A stretch of 64,000 nucleotides of DNA, taken from positions 48,147 through 112,146 of the forward strand of contig JAACJQ010000265.1 in NCBI GenBank assembly GCA_016879935.1. Direction: 5' to 3'. The notes below the pieces were generated by a model, which did no database searches, was not told the DNA's origin, and saw nothing but the letters and a program-made list of their open reading frames with translations. A program made the position numbers and the translations under genes. Shown here in pieces: positions 59,964 through 64,000 of this stretch; within the stretch, counting starts at the first letter, position 1; the number at the start of each line of letters is the position of its first letter. The DNA comes from Archangiaceae bacterium (GTDB lineage Bacteria; Myxococcota; Myxococcia; Myxococcales; Myxococcaceae).

Positions 59964-60928
59964 GCAGGCTGGCCATGTTCCCGAAGGTGCGCGTGGTGGT
60001 GCTCGGTGATCTCGTCGCCGACCACTATCTCTACGGCCAGACCGAACGCATCAGCCGTGAGGCGCCGGTGCTGATCGTCCGCCACGAGCGCGATGAGGTG
60101 AAGCTCGGTGGAGGCGCCAACGCCGCCGCAAACGCCCGCTCACTCGGAGGCCAGGTCACCGCCGTTGGTATGCTCGGCAGCGACGAGACTGGTCGGGCGA
60201 TGCGCTCGCTCTTCAAGACCCAGGGCATCGACGTCGAAGCGGTCTCGGGGCGGGGCGTTCGCACCGAGACGAAGATGCGAATTCTCGCGGGTGGGCTCAG
60301 CACGTCGCGTCAGCAGATGCTGCGGGTCGACCGCGGTGCGACGGGGCCGCTGCCTGAGTCGGTTCGCAAAGGCCTCGCAGCGCGCCTCGAGCAGGCCGCC
60401 CGCAAGGCTGATGTTCTCGTCGTCTCCGACTACGGCGCCGGGGTCGTGTGTGCCGAGACGCGTGCCGTCATTCGTTCGCTCGCAAAGCGGGGCGCCATCG
60501 TCTGCGTCGATTCCCGCTTCGCACTCTCAGAGTTCCACGGTGTCACCGTCTGCAAGCCCAACGAGCCCGAGCTCGCCTCGATTACCGGTCTCCCCGTGCG
60601 AACGGACGCCGAAGTCGACGCTGCGGCGAAATCGGCCCTCGAGAAGCTCGACTGCCAGGTGCTGCTCGTCACCCGAGGCCGTAAGGGCATGGTCGTCTAC
60701 CAGCGCAGCCAGAAGCCGGTTCGCCTGCCCGTTCACGGGCCTGAAGATGCGGTCGACGTCACGGGCGCAGGAGATACGGTGATCGCGACGTTCGCCCTGG
60801 CCGTCGGAGCGGGAGCCTCGTTCGTCGAGGCCGCCCGTCTTGCCAACGTCGCGGGCGGCATCGTCGTGCAGAAGCCGGGAACGGCGACGGTCACCCGTCC
60901 CGAACTCGCTCGGGAGCTGGCTCGATGA
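59960..60928 (+). CDS. hldE: D-glycero-beta-D-manno-heptose-7-phosphate kinase
   Basis: A 322-residue pfkB-type kinase corresponding to the N-terminal half of HldE (RfaE1/HldA-like) that phosphorylates heptose-7-phosphate for LPS core. Seen: VVVLGDLVADHYLYG, GGGANAAANARSLGG, MLRVDRGA, CKPNEPE and the anion-hole DVTGAGDTV. It is a stand-alone gene rather than fused to the cytidylyltransferase, which follows with an ATGA overlap. GTG start inside the lpxK stop. Confidence 0.92.
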   Translation: MSRLAMFPKVRVVVLGDLVADHYLYGQTERISREAPVLIVRHERDEVKLGGGANAAANARSLGGQVTAVGMLGSDETGRAMRSLFKTQGIDVEAVSGRGVRTETKMRILAGGLSTSRQQMLRVDRGATGPLPESVRKGLAARLEQAARKADVLVVSDYGAGVVCAETRAVIRSLAKRGAIVCVDSRFALSEFHGVTVCKPNEPELASITGLPVRTDAEVDAAAKSALEKLDCQVLLVTRGRKGMVVYQRSQKPVRLPVHGPEDAVDVTGAGDTVIATFALAVGAGASFVEAARLANVAGGIVVQKPGTATVTRPELARELAR

Positions 60929-61392
60929 ACAAGCGGGTCACCCTCGAGCAGGCCGCTACCCTCGCAGCGAAGTGGCGGAACGAGGGAAAGACGGTTGCCC
61001 TGGCCAACGGCGTCTTCGATCTCCTCCACGTGGGACACGTCCGGTACCTTCAGGGGGCGAAGGCGATGGCTGATCGGCTCGTGGTCGCCGTGAACTCCGA
61101 CGCCTCGACCCGTGCGGTGAAGGGGCCCAGCAGGCCCGTGATCTCCGAAAGCGAGCGGGCTGAGCTGCTCGAGGCGCTCAGCTGCACCGACGCAGTCCTC
61201 ATCTTCTCCGAGCCTGACGTTCGCACGGTCTTGCGGGCCATTCGCCCCAACCTGCACGTGAAGGGCACCGACTACACCCCCGAGAGCATTCCCGAACGGG
61301 CCGAGGTCGAGGCCTGGGGAGGCCGGGTGGCGGTCGCAGGAGACCCCAAGGACCACAGCACCAGCGAGCTGGTGAAGAAGCTCGGTCGTTGA
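60925..61392 (+). CDS. rfaE2: ADP-heptose synthase-type nucleotidyltransferase
   Basis: A 155-residue enzyme corresponding to the C-terminal half of HldE. It has the cytidylyltransferase HxGH (LLHVGHVRYL), GVFDLLHVGH context, AVNSDASTRAVKG, PVISESERAELL, and the closing IRPNLHVKGTDYTPES. It should make ADP-heptose from heptose-1-phosphate. Starts within the stop of the kinase gene (ATGA). Confidence 0.93.
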   Translation: MNKRVTLEQAATLAAKWRNEGKTVALANGVFDLLHVGHVRYLQGAKAMADRLVVAVNSDASTRAVKGPSRPVISESERAELLEALSCTDAVLIFSEPDVRTVLRAIRPNLHVKGTDYTPESIPERAEVEAWGGRVAVAGDPKDHSTSELVKKLGR

Positions 61393-61428
61393 GTTGATCA
61401 GCGGGCGCGATGGGCCTACGCAGCCTGC

Positions 61429-62307
61429 ATGCTTCGGAGCATGACGGGTTTCGGAACGGGGCGCGGGGTCGCCGGAGACGAAGAAGTCGTCGTCGAGGTG
61501 AAGTCGGTCAACCACAAGTTCTGCGAGGTGAAGGTGAGGCTCCCCAGAGAGCTCGCCGCCCTCGAGACGGCACTGGTCAGGCGCATCAAAGACAGAGTGG
61601 CCCGTGGGTCGCTCGACGTGACGGTGAAACGGTCGAGCCGTGGCGCCGTCGGGCTCGTGCCCGTCGTCGACGCGGGCCTCGCGAAGGAATACCGCCGGGC
61701 GTTCGCCGAGCTCGCGGCCGCAACGGGCGTTCCTGACACGACGACCGTGAAGGAACTCGCCGGCCTCCCCAACGTGCTCAAGCTCGAAGAACCTGCGGTC
61801 GACCTCGCGAAGGTCTCGACGGCGCTCGACTCGGCCGTCGATCAGTCGCTGGCGGCGCTCGAAGTCATGCGGACGACTGAGGGGCGCGCCATCGAGAAAG
61901 ACCTGCTCGGGCGCCTCGAGGCGGTCGAGAAGTCGGTGCTCGAAGTCGAGAAGCTCTCGCCCGCCTCGGTCGGCGACTACCAGAAGCGCCTCTCGGAGCG
62001 GATCGCCGAGCTGACCCAGGGCATGAGCGTCGATCCCCAGCGCATCGCGCAGGAGGTGGCCTTCTTCGCCGAGCGCTGCGACGTCGCCGAAGAGCTCACC
62101 CGCCTCAAGTCGCACTTCGAACAGTTCAGGGCGTTGAGCGCGGCTCCCGAGCCGGCCGGTCGCAAACTCGACTTCCTCGTGCAGGAGATGCATCGCGAGG
62201 TGAATACGACGGGCTCCAAGAGCGCCACGGCGGCGATCTCGGGCCTCGTCGTTCAACTCAAGGCCGAACTCGAACGGGTTCGCGAACAGGTCCAGAACGT
62301 CGAATGA
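61429..62307 (+). CDS. YicC-family endoribonuclease
   Basis: A 292-residue protein: N-terminal MLRSMTGFGTG, VEVKSVNHKFCEVKVRLP, and C-terminal FLVQEMHREVNTTGSKSA are the classical YicC signatures; members are now regarded as stress-linked endoribonucleases. The acidic metal-site His/Glu pair lies in EMHRE. gmk starts in its stop codon, a gene pair seen in many bacteria. The gap to rfaE2 is 36 bp. Confidence 0.94.
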   Translation: MLRSMTGFGTGRGVAGDEEVVVEVKSVNHKFCEVKVRLPRELAALETALVRRIKDRVARGSLDVTVKRSSRGAVGLVPVVDAGLAKEYRRAFAELAAATGVPDTTTVKELAGLPNVLKLEEPAVDLAKVSTALDSAVDQSLAALEVMRTTEGRAIEKDLLGRLEAVEKSVLEVEKLSPASVGDYQKRLSERIAELTQGMSVDPQRIAQEVAFFAERCDVAEELTRLKSHFEQFRALSAAPEPAGRKLDFLVQEMHREVNTTGSKSATAAISGLVVQLKAELERVREQVQNVE

Positions 62308-62975
62308 GAACGAACCCTGAAATTCCGATCACTCCGGCTCCGGGCCTGCTCCTGGTGCTTTCGGCTCCCTCGGGCGCGGGCAAGACGACCCTCGCTCGCA
62401 GGCTCGAAGGCGAGTTCCCCAAAGCCGAATTCTCCATCAGCTACACGACGCGTGAGCCCCGCGGCCAGGAGAAGGAAGGTGTCGACTACCACTTCGTCGA
62501 CACCAAGACGTTCGTGCAGATGGTCAACCGTGGAGAGTTCCTCGAGCACGCCGAGGTGCACGGCAACTTCTACGGAACGTCGCGCGGCCTCGTCGATCGC
62601 ACCATGCTCACGCGCGGCATCGCCGTGTTCGACATCGACGTGCAGGGCGGGTTGAAGATCAAATCGAAGTTCCCCGACGCGGTGCTCGTCTTCATTCTTC
62701 CTCCCTCCATGGAAGAGCTCGAGCGTCGCCTCAGGGGAAGAGGCACCGATAAAGAAGACGTCATTCACCGACGCCTCCTCGCTGCGCAGATCGAAATCGA
62801 GCGCGGCTCGGAGTCATACGACTACCTGATCATCAACGATGAGCTCGACCACGCCTTTACCGAGCTCCGCTCCATCGTGATCGCAGAGCAGGCCCGCAGA
62901 GGCCGGGTTGATTTGAGCCGACTCAATCTGCACCCTCCCGAATTTCCTGAGAAATTCGGAAAATCAGAAAAGTGA
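62304..62975 (+). CDS. gmk: Guanylate kinase
   Basis: A 223-residue P-loop kinase converting GMP to GDP. P-loop SAPSGAGKTTL, GMP-binding SISYTTREPRGQE and VDYHFVD, EFLEHAEVHGNFYGTS, VFDIDVQGGLKIK, and lid RLRGRGTDKEDVI. Slightly longer than average at the C-terminus. Translationally coupled to the yicC-like gene (ATGA). Confidence 0.96.
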   Translation: MRTNPEIPITPAPGLLLVLSAPSGAGKTTLARRLEGEFPKAEFSISYTTREPRGQEKEGVDYHFVDTKTFVQMVNRGEFLEHAEVHGNFYGTSRGLVDRTMLTRGIAVFDIDVQGGLKIKSKFPDAVLVFILPPSMEELERRLRGRGTDKEDVIHRRLLAAQIEIERGSESYDYLIINDELDHAFTELRSIVIAEQARRGRVDLSRLNLHPPEFPEKFGKSEK

Positions 62976-62985
62976 AGGAGGGGAG

Positions 62986-63014
62986 TTGACTCGTCAGGTC
63001 CCGATCTGTATATG
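62986..63014 (+). promoter_or_regulatory. rRNA operon promoter (sigma-70 type)
   Basis: TTGACT, 17 bases, TATATG, beginning 11 bases after the gmk stop. Both hexamers match consensus at 5 and 4-5 of 6 positions with ideal spacing. The following GCGCC is GC-rich, as expected for a stringently controlled promoter. It is the best promoter match in the window. Confidence 0.78.
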
Positions 63015-63240
63015 CGCCGCCCCTCGTTGTCGGGAGGGAAACCGGCGGGCGGGCAGGACGGGTGGTTGGCGAGTCGCGAAAGCGAAGACGGGCGCAGGGA
63101 AAAAGAAGTTCGCAGCACCGCAGAAATGATGTTGATCAGAACGCAGAAATAGATGACTAGTAGGTGGCAGCAAGCAGCACGAAGTCAGGAAGTCGTAGTG
63201 CCGCAGTCTACAGGTGAATACGCGCGCAGGCTCAGCCTCG

Positions 63241-63258
63241 GCTGATCACCTGATCAGC
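63241..63258. repeat. Palindrome in the rRNA leader
   Basis: GCTGATCA and TGATCAGC, perfect 8-bp arms around two bases (CC). Could be an RNA hairpin or a protein site near the possible second promoter. Confidence 0.5.
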
Positions 63259-63510
63259 AAGCCAGGTCGCTTCGGTGACCACGAAGTACGAAAGGCTTGA
63301 CGAACTTGAGGAAGGCGATGTACTACTGGCCCTCCCCGCAGCGACGAAGACCTCCGGAGAAATCCGAAAGGCGTCGAAGCAGCGGAGCTGAAAAGCAAAA
63401 CGGGAAACCGGTTGCAAACAGCGAAAGATGATGTAGAAGACGCCGCATCGAACAACGGTTCGAACGGCAGCAAGAAGTGAAGAAGTCAAGCGGTTTCACC
63501 GGAAATCGCT

Positions 63511-63524
63511 CGTTCTTTGAAAAC
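63511..63524 (+). promoter_or_regulatory. boxA-like antitermination site
   Basis: CGTTCTTTGAAAAC resembles boxA (TGCTCTTTAACA), the NusB-NusE binding site found in rRNA leaders. It lies about 130 bases upstream of 16S, a usual place. Confidence 0.6.
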
Positions 63525-63596
63525 TGGATAGCAAGCCCAAGAAGTACTGCGAAGAACTGCAGAACACTATCGCTTGAGTCACTGACTCGAGCATCC

Positions 63597-63620
63597 CTTG
63601 CAAAGCTTCGGCGATGCAAG
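63597..63620 (+). repeat. Hairpin before 16S
   Basis: CTTGCA and TGCAAG pair around a 12-base loop. A near-perfect hairpin (GCTTGAGTC with GACTCGAGC) lies just upstream at 63572-63592. Both may belong to the 5' processing stem of pre-16S RNA, whose 3' partner would be outside the window. Confidence 0.5.
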
Positions 63621-63641
63621 AGAGCACAAGACAATACTCTT

Positions 63642-64000
<359 letters not shown>

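Larger units (their letters stand above)
63015..63641 (+). other. Long rRNA leader
   Basis: About 627 bases between the promoter and 16S carry no convincing gene. Contents: purine-rich text (many GAAG and GCAG words), a palindrome GCTGATCA-CC-TGATCAGC near 63241-63258, a boxA-like site at 63511-63524, and two hairpins just before 16S (63572-63592 and 63597-63620). It is likely the pre-16S leader including antitermination and RNase III processing signals. Confidence 0.7.

Noticed and set aside
63297..63326. Possible second rRNA promoter (TTGACG, 18 bases, TACTAC)
   Set aside because: The -10 is poor and there is no further support, so it is not listed as a feature.

Overview
The window is high-GC, gene-dense DNA that looks like a myxobacterial (Myxococcota, Myxococcia-type) chromosome. 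The support is the 16S rRNA start at the right edge, whose variable-region text resembles Cystobacterineae-type myxobacteria as I remember them, together with frequent GTG and TTG starts, an HRD-type Ser/Thr kinase, many DGG-linked lipoproteins and giant secreted repeat proteins. The genus is not resolvable from this alone, and two bases of the conserved 5' part of the 16S gene are atypical.

Layout. 1-3.8 kb (minus): a type I secretion-like operon of an ABC protein with eroded ATPase motifs, an HlyD adaptor and a TolC-type channel cut by the window edge. 3.9-10.1 kb: small housekeeping and stress genes (Hsp20, a BCS1-like AAA+ ATPase with a small membrane partner, an exported SOD-like protein, a His-tailed DMT transporter, a DHFR-like reductase, a methyltransferase). 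10.1-12.6 kb: a divergent hybrid histidine kinase / NarL-type regulator pair. 12.7-28.5 kb: the most unusual region, five co-oriented genes encoding a 2052-residue secreted SpvB/VCBS/RHS protein, three Cys-rich lipoproteins (one of 1925 residues) and a membrane-anchored collar-like protein. The RHS protein resembles the TcB/TcC cocoon of Tc toxins, and the C-terminal half of the 1925-residue lipoprotein resembles the helical channel and TcB-binding end of TcA. I propose a cell-surface, lipid-anchored Tc-like system; this is inference from architecture.

28.5-37.9 kb: 2OG oxygenase, UvrC, DUF507 protein, a run of minus-strand small genes (beta-propeller, ArsC/Spx, DUF3108), then a secreted lipoprotein esterase whose two halves appear circularly permuted, followed by cNMP-binding and zinc-ribbon proteins. 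37.9-45.4 kb: YggS, Maf and a PpiD-like foldase (minus), facing the mreC-mreD-mrdA-rodA elongasome operon (plus). 45.4-51.1 kb (minus): polyprenol-phosphate mannosyltransferase-like enzyme, MarC, acyl-CoA dehydrogenase, a WD-type propeller with a fresh 36-bp duplication, and a frameshifted lipoprotein. 51.1-53.1 kb: Ser/Thr kinase. 53.5-63.0 kb: lipid A/LPS and nucleotide genes (lpxB; then msbA, waaA, glycosyltransferase, lpxK, hldE-type kinase and cytidylyltransferase, yicC, gmk), mostly joined by 4-bp start/stop overlaps. 63.0-64 kb: rRNA promoter, long leader and the 5' part of the 16S gene.

The conserved genes centre on envelope building: the elongasome makes the wall, the lpx/waa/hld/msb genes make and flip LPS, PpiD folds exported proteins, and the accessory lipoproteins populate the surface. 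I saw no tRNA, CRISPR array, insertion sequence or prophage.
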